Notes under the pieces: generated by a model
Databases searched by the model: none
The model's input: only the letters and a program-made list of their open reading frames with translations
Told to the model about the DNA's origin: nothing
Assembly: GCA_017311315.1 (NCBI GenBank)
Contig: CM029650.1
Span: forward strand, 12,543,884 to 12,607,883
Origin: Dendrocalamus latiflorus
Taxonomy: Eukaryota > Streptophyta > Magnoliopsida > Poales > Poaceae
Direction: 5' to 3'
DNA length: 64,000 bases
Position numbers and translations under genes: made by a program
Part shown: one piece after another, positions 21,037 through 31,663 of the stretch
Position numbering within the stretch: position 1 is the first letter of the stretch
Layout: every line of letters begins with the position of its first letter

Positions 21037-22038
21037 ATGTTATGTCACAAGGAGGATCCACCTAATCTGGAGGCGCCGGTTACGTGGACCGAGTACACTC
21101 GGTTGCGCGAGATGCGACAAAAACAACGTCATAGTGGTGACAATGGCGTGCACGATGAGCTCAGGGAAGTTCAGACTGGACTGAACACCCTCGGGGTGGA
21201 GGTCAAACAGTTGCGTACGACCATCAACAATAACTTTCAGGAGCTGCGTGCCATGTTCGCACACCACAATCTACGTGGGGGTGCACCAGCTGATCACACA
21301 AGTGTGCACGGCCCTCCGGTCGTTCTGCACAATGAGACCGAGGAGGACATGAGGGTTTCAAAATCCTATTTCTACACTCCCCGTACAGCACCTACAGGAG
21401 TTAAAACCACATCTCCTTTCAATTCGTTTAAAACTAATCCATCTATTGGAAGTTTTACTCCAAGTGCACATGCTGCCCCATTGCTACAAACAACACTTGA
21501 GATGCATCAAAACCCAAGTGAGAGTGAGAGCCACATAGCCAAAGGGAAAGAGAGTATTAAAAAGAGTGAGTTGTGTGATTCCACCATATATGAATTTGAG
21601 AGCATCCCAATTGAGAGTGTGAGAGAAACACCAAAAGAGAAGAAAGAGGTAGATGATGGACAAAGTGAGGTTGATTTTGAAACTAACACACTAATGTCTA
21701 CTTCTAGTGTTGTTTCTCACATTATGCAGGTTGAAATTGAAGATGAGGAATTAAACAGTCAACAATCGGCATCATTGGAAGTCAAAGATGAGGAGATAAC
21801 CACGGTTGAAGATGACGTACTTGCTGTCCCGTTGTTACATCATGATGATTTAATACCTACAACACCTATATCAACTGAGGAGAACAATAAAGGTAACAAT
21901 ATCGGCGCTGCAATTAATTGTGGAACAGTGAGTACTTGTGAGAACTCAAATGTGCGAATAAAAATTCCATGTTCTGAAATTTCTTGGCTCAATTTACATA
22001 ATATGGAATTGATTACTCATAAGGAAGTTCTTACTTGA
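21037..22038 (+). CDS. Family T gag-like ORF, unit 4 (333 aa)
   Basis: Same ORF as at 9579 with a private change G3C (ATGTTATGTCAC). Confidence 0.6.
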   Translation: MLCHKEDPPNLEAPVTWTEYTRLREMRQKQRHSGDNGVHDELREVQTGLNTLGVEVKQLRTTINNNFQELRAMFAHHNLRGGAPADHTSVHGPPVVLHNETEEDMRVSKSYFYTPRTAPTGVKTTSPFNSFKTNPSIGSFTPSAHAAPLLQTTLEMHQNPSESESHIAKGKESIKKSELCDSTIYEFESIPIESVRETPKEKKEVDDGQSEVDFETNTLMSTSSVVSHIMQVEIEDEELNSQQSASLEVKDEEITTVEDDVLAVPLLHHDDLIPTTPISTEENNKGNNIGAAINCGTVSTCENSNVRIKIPCSEISWLNLHNMELITHKEVLT

Positions 22039-22810
22039 ATATCTCCTAGTGATTCTTTGTGCTATATCATTTTGATGATCCTAGAGAGCTATCTAGTGTG
22101 ATTGAGAAAGTTGCTGAAATTTCGTGTTTAAAATCACTAGTTAGTACCTATGCATATACATATAAGTTCAATTTGATTGGAAATTATGGTATAGATGATA
22201 AGTTTTATGTTTACCGAATATGCATTACATGTGATAAGCTTGCCGAATTGAAATTACATATTTTGGATAAACAAACTTTTGTGCCATATCATGATCACAA
22301 TGAGATGAGTTTCAACAATAGTGCTTCATATTTTAAAAGATTTCTTAAGCCTACTTATTCATCCTTTAATGTACAATCATGTACAAATAATTAGAGTAGC
22401 ACAGTTGAAGCATGGAAGGAACTAAAGATTTTCTCCCCCATATTTGAACAACTTAATTTGGTTTGGCCCATTAATGACTTGTCCATGTGCTTAGCAAAGT
22501 CGAGGACGATTTTTTCTCATGGGAGGGAGAATGATATGAAAGACAATATTGCAATGTATACATCTTATGGTTGTCGTTATATTAACTGGTTTGTGTGGAA
22601 CAACGAGAATGACACAATAATTGATTCATACATATACCATGCGTATGTGTTTTTCTTTTTATCTACTACGCCTTCAGATGTTCTTGATATGCTAAGCAAA
22701 AGAAGTGTTGATGACAAATATATATACCATGCATATACGTTGTATTCTTTGCTTAGTACAATTTCAGGCTACCAAAAGCCGAGGACGGCTTTTCTTGAAG
22801 AAGGGGAGGA
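22039..22810 (+). pseudogene. Broken second coding region of T, unit 4
   Basis: Same stop, lost base and later stop as the other units; PPT at 22798-22810. Confidence 0.65.
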
Positions 22811-23712
22811 TGATGCGGATATGCACATGATTAATTTGAATATTATGATGAGTCCGGGGCCAAAGCAATGGAGAAGCACAAGGAGGTTTATCATATTTGC
22901 TACCAAGAACAAAAAGCTCAAAGCCCATGGGAATGGAAAGAAGAAAGCCAAGCAACCCATGCAGCTGATCAAGGAGGAAAGAAGCCCATGCAGTGGGAGA
23001 GCAAAAGGGGAGAAGGCCAAGGACTTAAACTACAAGTTTTGGATAATATTTTCAAGCCAAATTCGGACTTCCCACGTGCTCAACCCAATTCAAACTCGGA
23101 TTCAACTCAGAATTCAATTCGGATTCGGTTCGGGACAGCCTGACAGGCAGTTACTAAAAAGGTCATAACTTTCACAAACGGAGTCCGATTCAGGTGTTCT
23201 TGTACTCGTTGGAAAGATAATTTCAATGGATACGCAATGGATCTGGTCCCACCTTCAAATTCGTCACGGATAAAAAGTTATGACCGAAACAAATGACAGG
23301 TGAAAAATATAGTTTTCTTTTTGTGAGAGTTTGTATCCAAAACCATATAGGGTTGAGTTGTAATTGGTTTGGGGACCATATGGACGTCCCAAGGGGCTAT
23401 ATAAGCCTTGTATTGGCAGCCTTTAGAAGGGACCAACTTTACGCATAAGATTGAAACATAGCTATTGCTTGTTCTTTCAACACCAGAGTTCATGCGAGGA
23501 CTTTGAGAGAGAATTAGGCGATCCATTGTTCGTTCTGCAATTCAAGGTCAAGCCGTCGTTCCATTGGGAATTGGGGACTTGGCGTTCGTCGTTTGTGGTC
23601 TCGCGACGAACAATTATCCGGTGTGTTTTGGGCGTATTCCGAAGAGTTGAGGGTTCGTGCATTGGCGCGAGTGTTCAACTAGCGACATCGTCTACTTCGC
23701 ATCAACTATCCA
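22811..23712 (+). repeat. Array LTR 5, left part (interrupted by element B)
   Basis: 902 bp from TGATGCGG to CAACTATCCA. The remaining 41 bp are at 31623-31663 after the TSD copy, restoring the standard 943 bp and CCCGTATCA end. Confidence 0.92.
23708..23712. repeat. Target-site duplication (left) of element B
   Basis: ATCCA, repeated at 31618-31622. With one copy removed the T LTR reads CAACTATCCACATTTCC, as in the uninterrupted array LTRs. Confidence 0.95.
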
Positions 23713-24659
23713 TGATAGCACTAGGGGTCCCGATCTTTCGATGAGAGTGGTAGATTCGATTGGGGAAGGAGATGACGTTGACGACCCGACTACAACCATC
23801 CAAGGACGCTGCGCCTTAGCGATCGATACACCAACTCCAGAGATTGTTCGTGACCTTGTCGGCGCACGATCAACCTAACCACGAGGGTTCTTGTTCCTGC
23901 AAGCAATCGAAGAACAAGCAAGAACAAGATGAACAGCAACTCAATTGCAAATAACGATGTAAGATTCAATCGAAAACAGAGAAACGGTGGGGTTCCGAAG
24001 ACAAGTATTCGGGCGGTCTAGCCGACACGCGCGAGTACAAGGCAAAGCAGCAAAAGCTAACTTAGTCTAAACAAAACCCAAACCCTAGAAGAGGGTGCGG
24101 CTGCCTATTTAAGGGTCACGGAAGGTGGAGGGTCGGCCAAAACACAAGGAAGCCAAATAGGACTCGAATTACAAGGCCCAAGGCCCACTTTGACTCGGAC
24201 TGGAAAAGCGACGTGAATTGTTTTGCAGTTTCTGGTCGACTCGGATGGAATTTGGAGGTGAGGCCAGATCCATCTGAAAGTAGACTTCAAGATCTTTCCA
24301 ATGAGTACTCATGGGCCCCGAGAAACCTTCTGGATCAAAAGTTACGGCCGTTTGAAGTAGGCGCTGTCAACAAGGCCGAATCCGAGTCAAACTCGTGAAC
24401 AGGACTTGGTTTGCGCTTGACGGTTCCACTTCTATACTTGAGCTCATGTGGTTCTTCCCCATGGTTCCTAAGGACAATTAAATCATCACAAGAATTAAGT
24501 AGTATTCCATTCTTTGAAACATTTGTATGCAAACTTAGGAACGCTTTCACCTGATGGTTAAGTTGACGTGCTCGCGCTCTAGTCATTGGTCCTTGTATCA
24601 TAGTTTCAGTTTGATATGGAGTTGGCATGGTTGTATGCATGGAAAGGATGTCCTCATCA
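23713..24659 (-). repeat. Element B 3' LTR (947 bp)
   Basis: On the minus strand it starts TGATGAGGACATCC and ends CTAGTGCTATCA. It contains the last 107 or so codons of the gag-pol frame. Confidence 0.95.
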
Positions 24660-27600
24660 TCCTCCCCTTCTTGCATTTGAGTCGTCCGCGACTCAAGCTC
24701 ATCTTCTTCTCCCAAGTATGGCTTCAAATCTGCAATGTTAAAGGTGGGACTAACCCCAAAATCTGCAGGCAACTCAAGTTTATATGCATTGTCATTAATC
24801 TTTTCCAACACTTTGAAAGGTCCATCAGCTCTAGGCATCAACTTAGACCTCCTCAATTCAGGAAATCTTTCTTTTCTCAAATGCAACCAAACTAAATCAC
24901 CCGGTTGAAAAGTTAAATGCCTCCTTCCTTTACTACCAGCAAGTTTATATTTAGCATTCATGCGTTCAATATTTTCTTTGGTTGTCTCATGCAATTTCAA
25001 CATCAATTCAGCACGCTGTTTAGCATCAAAGTTTAACTTCTCCGAAGATGGAAGTGCTAGCAAATCAATAGGAGCACGAGGCACAAAGCCATAGACAATC
25101 TCAAAAGGGCACAACTTTGTAGTAGAATGCAGCGAACGATTATAAGCAAATTCAATATGAGGCAAGCATTCTTCCCACATTTTAATGTTCTTTTTCAAAA
25201 CAGCCCTAAGCATGGTAGATAAAGTTCTATTCACAACTTCAGTTTGCCCATCAGTTTGGGGATGACACGTAGTGGAAAATAACAGCTTAGTCCCCAATTT
25301 AGCCCATAAAGTTCTCCAAAAATGGCTAAGGAATTTAGTGTCACGATCGGAAACTATTGTATTTGGCACACCATGCAAACGAACAACTTCACGAAAGAAC
25401 AAATCAGCAATATTGGTAGCATCATCACTTTTATGACATGGTATGAAGTGTGCCATCTTAGAAAATCTATCCACAACAACAAATATGCTATCCCTCCCCT
25501 TCTTTGTCCTAGGCAGTCCTAAAACAAAGTCCATAGAAATATCTTCCCAAGGCACACTAGGAACAGGTAGAGGCATATACAAACCGTGAGGATTAAGTCG
25601 TGACTTAGCCTTTTGACACGTAGTGCAGCGAGCAACAAAACGTTCCACATCACGTCTCATCTTTGGCCAAAAGAAATGACTAGCAAGTATGTCTTCCGTC
25701 TTCTTCACTCCAAAATGGCCCATCAGCCCACCTCCATGCGCTTCCTGTAACAACAACAAACGAACGGAGCTAGCTGGAATGCATAGTTTGTTAGCTCTAA
25801 ACACAAATCCATCATTTAGAACAAATTTATTCCACGTTTTTCCCTCTTTGCAATTCAGCAACACGTCTTTAAAATCATCATCATGAACATAATGCTCCTT
25901 AATTGTTTCCAATCCAAAAATTTTGAAGTCAAGTTGTGAGAGCATGGTATATCTCCTAGACAATGCATCAGCAATAACATTCTCCTTTCCCTTTTTGTGT
26001 TTTATGACATAAGGAAAAGACTCTATGAATTCAACCCACTTTGCATGCCTACGGTTCAGTTTTGCTTGACTTCTAATATGTTTTAATGACTCATGATCCG
26101 AATGAATGACAAATTCTTTGGGCCATAAATAATGTTGCCATGTCTCTAAAGTTCGAACTAGAGCATATAATTCCTTATCATAAGTAGAATAGTTCAAACT
26201 AGGCCCACTCAATTTTTCACTAAAGTATGCCACAGGTTTACCTTCTTGCAACAGCACACCACCCAATCCAATTCCACTAGCATCACATTCTAGCTCAAAA
26301 GTCTTTCTAAAATCTGGAAGTTGGAGTAATGGTGCATGTGTTAACTTATCTTTCAATGTGTTGAAGGCGTCTTCCTGTGCATTCCCCCAAGTAAACGGCA
26401 CCCCCTTTTTAGTGAGTTCATTCAATGGTGCAGCGATGGTGCTGAAATCCTTCACAAAACGACGATAGAATCCAGCAAGTCCTAGAAAACTTCGCACTTG
26501 CGTGACCGTTTTAGGAGTCGGCCAACTCTGTATTGCCTCAACCTTGGCTTGATCAACTTCAATGCCCTGTGGAGTAACAACATAGCCAAGAAAAGAGACT
26601 CGATCCGTGCAAAATGTGCACTTCTCAACGTTACCAAATAAACGTGCATTACGTAAAGCATCAAAAACAGCACGTAAATGGCAAAGGTGTTCCTCTAGTG
26701 ATCTGCTATATATCAATATATCATCAAAATAGACCACTACAAATTTACCAATGAAAGCACGCAGAACCTCGTTCATTAATCTCATGAATGTGCTAGGTGC
26801 ATTAGTTAACCCAAATGGCATCACTAACCACTCATACAAACCGAACTTAGTTTTAAATGCTGTTTTCCATTCATCTCCCAATTTCATGCGAATTTGGTGG
26901 TACCCACTACGCAAATCAACTTTAGAGAAGACAATAGAGCCACTTAATTCATCAAGCATATCATCTAACCTAGGAATAGGGTGACGATATCTAATGGTAA
27001 TGTTATTGATCGCTCTACAGTCCACACACATACGCCATGATCCATCTTTCTTAGGCACTAAAATTACCGGAACAGCACAAGGGCTAAGAGACTCACGCAC
27101 ATAACCTTTATCAAGCAATTCTTGAACTTGACGCTGAATCTCCTTAGTTTCTTCCGGATTGGTCCTGTATGGCGCACGATTGGGCAAAGATGCCCCGGGA
27201 ATCAAATCAATCTGGTGCTCAATCCCTCGCACTGGTGGTAGCCCTGGTGGCACGTCTTTTGGAAAGACATCCATGTACTCCTGCAAAAGATTAGTGACAG
27301 CAGGAGGCACAGAAGAAGGTACCTCCTCGAATGAAAATAAAGCTTGTTTGCAAAGTAAGGCATAGCAAATAGAAGTACTAGCATCCAGCTCACTCACATC
27401 AGACTTAGTAGCAAGAAAACATGCACCTTTCAGTTTAATCTCATTTTTCTTCTCATGAACAGATTTAGAGTTTTTCTTTTTATGTTGCTCAAGTTCGCTT
27501 GCAACGATCTGATTTTCACTCCTATTATGCTCCTGATGTTTGTCTCTACTAGCTCTAGCAATCTCATCTTTGAAAATAGCTTCAGGAGACATAGGATGTA

Positions 27601-29395
27601 ACACAATTTTCTTGTCATGATGCACAAAAGAATATTGGTTTGTCTTACCATGATGCAGTGAATCTTTATCATATTGCCACGGTCTACCTAACAGCATAGA
27701 GCATGCTTGCATAGGAACAACATCGCATTCTACAACATCATGATAAGAACCAATAGCAAAATTTACTCTCACCATTCGTGTTACCTTCACCTTGCCACTG
27801 TTATTGAACCATTGAATGTAGTAAGGTTGTGGGTGAGGTTTGGTGTTCAACGCAAGCTTCTCCACCATATCGGAGCTCACCAAGTTGTTGCAGCTCCCTC
27901 CATCAATTATCACTCGGCATGAGCGTTCCTTCACGACGCACTTTGTTTGGAAAAGGATGTGCCGCTGATTTTGCTCCGCCCTCTCCATTTGTGCACTCAA
28001 CACACGCTGCACAATGAGGCTCTCATAACGCTCCGCATCTTCAGCACCAATGTGCTCTTCTTCTTGCTCCTTCCCACTACCTGCATGGTCAGCTGCAAGC
28101 ATAGCATATGTATCCTCATCCAAATCACTAGCAGAAGAATACTCACCATCATCTCTCACAATCAGAACACGCTTGGTTGGGCACTCACTCCTCACATGGC
28201 CATACCCCTTACATTGATGACATTGGATATCCCTCGTTCGTCCCGTAGATGCAACGGACGAAGAGCTCTTTGTATGTGCTTGGGCTGTCCCCTTTGTTGC
28301 TTCAGATGCCCGAGATGCCGAATTTGATGATGAAAATCGTGGCTTGCTGTTGGAGGAAGAAGGTGCAGGGGGTTGGCTTGATGGTGCGGCAGATGCACGT
28401 TGAGACCAAATGTTTCCACGACCTGCAGAAACGTTAGTCCTAGTGCTTGCGCGTCGTCCCTGTACTTCTCTTTCAGCTTTACAAGCAAGATGAAATAAAC
28501 GAGTGATAGAATTATATTCCTTGTAAGCTAAGATGTCCTGAATTTCCCGATTCAAACCACCCATAAACCTAGCCATAGCGGCTTCCTCAGTTTCCTCTAA
28601 GTCACAACGCAGCATGCCTGTTTGCAATTCTTGAAAATATTCCTCTATGCTTTTACTACCTTGCCTCAATTGTTGCAACTTATGTAACAAATCACGTGCA
28701 TAATATGAGGGAACAAATCTAGCTCGCATGATTCTTTTTAATGCATCCCAAGTTGGTGGTATGGTGAGAGGATTTTTCTTACAATATTCACTCCACCAAA
28801 CAGACGCAAAATCAGTAAACTCACTAGTAGCAGCCCTAACCCTTTTGTTTTCAGGGAAAGCATGACAAGCAAATTTCTGATCAACAGCCAATTCCCAAGT
28901 GATATAAGCATCAGGGTTATACTTTCCATCAAAAGGTGGCATAGTGAACTTAATCTTACCAAGCGATTCATCATTGTCACGTACCTCATTCCGGCGTGGT
29001 TGACGATGACGGTGAGCGTCCTCATCATCATCAATCTCAGTGTCAGCCGCATAATCGTCTCCACCATTTTCGTCCACCCTGCTGCCCAAGACACCAATAT
29101 TGGCACGAGTACGCTGAGTTGGTGCAGCGGGAGATGCACGGCCCCTCTCATCAAGACGTCTCAAAATCTCAGCAAGTGAAGCGTTGACGGTGCCAACGGA
29201 AGCCTCCAATGTTGCAAGCGTAGTGTTGGTGTCGATCTGCGCGGCCTCCAATTGGCCAAGGCGTTCGTTGGTGACCCGTACATCCTCATCAAGTCCCTCA
29301 GTGTGCAGCTTCATTTGGCGCTCAAAGTGTTGTATGATGCCCCTAGTCCGAGGGGAATGTGATGCTGCCCGTAGATCCTCTGGTTCTCCTGACAT
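24335..29395 (-). CDS. Element B Gag-Pol polyprotein (1686 aa)
   Basis: One frame without stops. The start ATG follows CTAACA, as in family C. Gag: N-terminal helical region (about 20-85), capsid-type domain about 145-315 (WELAVDQKF, RFVPSYYARDLL), CCHC zinc knuckle at C392, C395, H400, C405. Protease: DGGSC at 498-502. RT: about 740-935, with YFDD at 889-892. RNase H: D1038 (ECDASG), E1075, D1100, D1143. Integrase: zinc residues H1227, H1240, C1257, C1260; catalytic D1289, D1350, E1386 with D(35)E spacing; GPF motif at 1525. From residue 1579 on, the protein is encoded inside the 3' LTR. Expected to make the capsid and copy and insert the element. All key residues are present, so it may be active. 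Confidence 0.95.
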   Translation of the reverse strand: MSGEPEDLRAASHSPRTRGIIQHFERQMKLHTEGLDEDVRVTNERLGQLEAAQIDTNTTLATLEASVGTVNASLAEILRRLDERGRASPAAPTQRTRANIGVLGSRVDENGGDDYAADTEIDDDEDAHRHRQPRRNEVRDNDESLGKIKFTMPPFDGKYNPDAYITWELAVDQKFACHAFPENKRVRAATSEFTDFASVWWSEYCKKNPLTIPPTWDALKRIMRARFVPSYYARDLLHKLQQLRQGSKSIEEYFQELQTGMLRCDLEETEEAAMARFMGGLNREIQDILAYKEYNSITRLFHLACKAEREVQGRRASTRTNVSAGRGNIWSQRASAAPSSQPPAPSSSNSKPRFSSSNSASRASEATKGTAQAHTKSSSSVASTGRTRDIQCHQCKGYGHVRSECPTKRVLIVRDDGEYSSASDLDEDTYAMLAADHAGSGKEQEEEHIGAEDAERYESLIVQRVLSAQMERAEQNQRHILFQTKCVVKERSCRVIIDGGSCNNLVSSDMVEKLALNTKPHPQPYYIQWFNNSGKVKVTRMVRVNFAIGSYHDVVECDVVPMQACSMLLGRPWQYDKDSLHHGKTNQYSFVHHDKKIVLHPMSPEAIFKDEIARASRDKHQEHNRSENQIVASELEQHKKKNSKSVHEKKNEIKLKGACFLATKSDVSELDASTSICYALLCKQALFSFEEVPSSVPPAVTNLLQEYMDVFPKDVPPGLPPVRGIEHQIDLIPGASLPNRAPYRTNPEETKEIQRQVQELLDKGYVRESLSPCAVPVILVPKKDGSWRMCVDCRAINNITIRYRHPIPRLDDMLDELSGSIVFSKVDLRSGYHQIRMKLGDEWKTAFKTKFGLYEWLVMPFGLTNAPSTFMRLMNEVLRAFIGKFVVVYFDDILIYSRSLEEHLCHLRAVFDALRNARLFGNVEKCTFCTDRVSFLGYVVTPQGIEVDQAKVEAIQSWPTPKTVTQVRSFLGLAGFYRRFVKDFSTIAAPLNELTKKGVPFTWGNAQEDAFNTLKDKLTHAPLLQLPDFRKTFELECDASGIGLGGVLLQEGKPVAYFSEKLSGPSLNYSTYDKELYALVRTLETWQHYLWPKEFVIHSDHESLKHIRSQAKLNRRHAKWVEFIESFPYVIKHKKGKENVIADALSRRYTMLSQLDFKIFGLETIKEHYVHDDDFKDVLLNCKEGKTWNKFVLNDGFVFRANKLCIPASSVRLLLLQEAHGGGLMGHFGVKKTEDILASHFFWPKMRRDVERFVARCTTCQKAKSRLNPHGLYMPLPVPSVPWEDISMDFVLGLPRTKKGRDSIFVVVDRFSKMAHFIPCHKSDDATNIADLFFREVVRLHGVPNTIVSDRDTKFLSHFWRTLWAKLGTKLLFSTTCHPQTDGQTEVVNRTLSTMLRAVLKKNIKMWEECLPHIEFAYNRSLHSTTKLCPFEIVYGFVPRAPIDLLALPSSEKLNFDAKQRAELMLKLHETTKENIERMNAKYKLAGSKGRRHLTFQPGDLVWLHLRKERFPELRRSKLMPRADGPFKVLEKINDNAYKLELPADFGVSPTFNIADLKPYLGEEDELESRTTQMQEGEDDEDILSMHTTMPTPYQTETMIQGPMTRARARQLNHQVKAFLSLHTNVSKNGILLNSCDDLIVLRNHGEEPHELKYRSGTVKRKPSPVHEFDSDSALLTAPTSNGRNF
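24660..24672 (-). promoter_or_regulatory. Element B polypurine tract
   Basis: Minus strand AAGAAGGGGAGGA directly before the LTR; it encodes the EGED part of QEGEDDED in the open frame. Confidence 0.85.
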
Positions 29396-30656
29396 TGTTA
29401 GAAGAACACAAGAAACAAACCAAGAAGAGAAAAATAATAAAACTGCAGGTTATGCTCTCACAACTACTGGGATGTGGTTAAATCAAGTCGCACACTCTCA
29501 ACCTGTTCTGTCAAGCTCTTACAAGTTCTTACCACAGCGAGCAGGAGGTGATGGCAGCCGACAAGTCAAGACAATATCTCCTGGAAATTGGGTGTATCGC
29601 TGCCTCGGTCGCTAGTCCCTGTGATGTGGTAGCCAAATCTGTGGAGCTATAGGTGGGCTGAGAACAAAGGATAACTAGAACCACATTAGTCAAAGCAAGT
29701 TGAATAATCGCTCAACGACGGCACCGTGCTGGTCCTAGGCTAGACCGTACTAGAGACGCGAGCCTAGAACACAAACGAAAATACACCGTGCAGAAAGAAA
29801 CTAGATGATGTTGCACACGGAGTTCTGGAGCTCGAAAAAGGATGCCGTCTTCACCAGGAACCTTAGAATCACTTGTAGAAGGGCTCTGCCAATTTTGAGC
29901 GAATTCTGAGAAACTTGATTTTTTCTCGGTTTGCGGGCCCGTTTTGAGGGCCTAAACGACGTTTTTTGGGGTCGAAGCTGCCGCGTATGTGCCTGGTGGC
30001 TTACGCGGCTCTGAAATCTCCAGTTTTTCCGGACTTCGTTTTTTCGCTCTATCTTCCGATTTCCTTTCCAACGGATCAAGAATCGCCTCAATCGGAGGTC
30101 GTATGCAAAAGTTAGCTGTTTCTCTCTCCTCTGTTTTTTTTCTTTTTTCTTTTTTTTTTATGCCGCGGCTCTTCTAGATGCGGCTGCCTGTTCCTTCTTT
30201 TCCCTCTGTTGAATCCGAATTCGTGCCCTACTCCAAGACCAATCAGGGCAGAAATCGAGTCCTACTCCAAGACCAATCAGGGCAGAAACCGAGTCCTACT
30301 CCAAGACCAATTAGGGCAGAAACCGAGTCCTACTCCAAGACCAATTAGGGCAGCAACCGAGTCCTCCTCTTTTTCTTTTTTTTTTACCCTCCTATGACAG
30401 TTCGGATCTAACTGCAACGGTGAGTCCAAAACGTGAACAGAACTCGAAACTCTAAAGGAACTAGACACTAAGACCAGCAAAGGACACGACGATGCAATCG
30501 AAGACTCAACAAACAAAGACTATGCAGCAATAGATAAAGGCTCAAATTGTTTCGGATTTTGGGGAATAGATCTGATCTGCTATTTTTTTTTTGGTTTTCT
30601 GGACTGTAGGTAAAAATTGCAAAGACTAGATAAGATCTCTCACCGATCAACCTTGA
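29396..30656 (-). other. Element B 5' leader, non-coding
   Basis: About 1.26 kb between PBS and gag start. It holds T-rich runs near 30125-30165, a four-copy 34-bp repeat at 30229-30364 and no ORF with a recognisable domain. Confidence 0.75.
30229..30364. repeat. 34-bp tandem repeat, four copies, in the B leader
   Basis: Copies start at 30229, 30263, 30297 and 30331, each beginning TACTCCAAGACCAAT and ending CGAGTCC. They differ at a few bases (for example CAATCAGGG in the first two, CAATTAGGG in the last two). Confidence 0.9.
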
Positions 30657-30668
30657 GCTCTGATACCA
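30657..30668 (-). promoter_or_regulatory. Element B primer binding site (tRNA-iMet)
   Basis: The reverse complement is TGGTATCAGAGC, two bases from the 5' LTR end at 30671. Confidence 0.92.
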
Positions 30669-30670
30669 AC

Positions 30671-31617
30671 TGATAGCACTAGGGGTCCCGATCTTTCGAT
30701 GAGAGTGGTAGATTCGATTGGGGAAGGAGATGACGTTGACGACCCGACTACAACCATCCAAGGACGCTGCGCCTTAGCGATCGATACACCAACTCCAGAG
30801 ATTGTTCGTGACCTTGTCGGCGCACGATCAACCTAACCACGAGGGTTCATGTTCCTGCAAGCAATCGAAGAACAAGCAAGAACAAGATGAACAGCAACTC
30901 AATTGCAAATAACGATGTAAGATTCAATCGAAAACAGAGAAACGGTGGGGTTCCGAAGACAAGTATTCGGGCGGTCTAGCCGACACGCGCGAGTACAAGG
31001 CAAAGCAGCAAAAGCTAACTTAGTCTAAACAAAACCCAAACCCTAGAAGAGGGTGCGGCTGCCTATTTAAGGGTCACGGAAGGTGGAGGGTCGGCCAAAA
31101 CACAAGGAAGCCAAATAGGACTCGAATTACAAGGCCCAAGGCCCACTTTGACTCGGACTGGAAAAGCGACGTGAATTGTTTTGCAGTTTCTGGTCGACTC
31201 GGATGGAATTTGGAGGTGAGGCCAGATCCATCTGAAAGTAGACTTCAAGATCTTTCCAATGAGTACTCATGGGCCCCGAGAAACCTTCTGGATCAAAAGT
31301 TACGGCCGTTTGAAGTAGGCGCTGTCAACAAGGCCGAATCCGAGTCAAACTCGTGAACAGGACTTGGTTTGCGCTTGACGGTTCCACTTCTATACTTGAG
31401 CTCATGTGGTTCTTCCCCATGGTTCCTAAGGACAATTAAATCATCACAAGAATTAAGTAGTATTCCATTCTTTGAAACATTTGTATGCAAACTTAGGAAC
31501 GCATTCACCTGATGGTTAAGTTGACGTGCTCGCGCTCTAGTCATTGGTCCTTGTATCATAGTTTCAGTTTGATATGGAGTTGGCATGGTTGTATGCATGG
31601 AAAGGATGTCCTCATCA
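30671..31617 (-). repeat. Element B 5' LTR (947 bp)
   Basis: Same ends and length as the 3' LTR. A likely TATA-type element lies near 31063-31070 (minus strand TTAAATAG), followed by GCAGCCGCACC. Confidence 0.95.
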
Positions 31618-31622
31618 ATCCA
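31618..31622. repeat. Target-site duplication (right) of element B
   Basis: ATCCA, matching 23708-23712. Confidence 0.95.
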
Positions 31623-31663
31623 CATTTCCTCACCGAGAAGATCGGGACCCCTTTCCCGTATCA
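31623..31663 (+). repeat. Array LTR 5, right part
   Basis: The last 41 bp of the T LTR (CATTTCCTCACCGAG to CCCGTATCA) after element B, then the mutated PBS at 31666. Confidence 0.92.

Larger units (their letters stand above)
23713..31617 (-). mobile_element. Element B: complete, young autonomous-type Ty3/gypsy retrotransposon (7905 bp)
   Basis: Two 947-bp LTRs with two differences seen by eye (near 23891/30847 and 24543/31503), a 5-bp TSD, a perfect PBS, a PPT and one unbroken gag-pol frame. The element lies on the minus strand inside array LTR 5 and splits it. The LTR identity implies a recent insertion, later than formation of the array unit it sits in. The order gag, protease, RT, RNase H, integrase is Ty3/gypsy. 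The pol frame entering the 3' LTR and the FNIADLKPYLGEE/TRARARQLN tail suggest the CRM-like chromovirus group, as an inference from remembered family traits. Confidence 0.95.

Noticed and set aside
24213..24398. 61-codon + strand ORFs duplicated at 24213 and 31171
   Set aside because: Antisense to the two B LTRs; duplication simply reflects the LTR pair.
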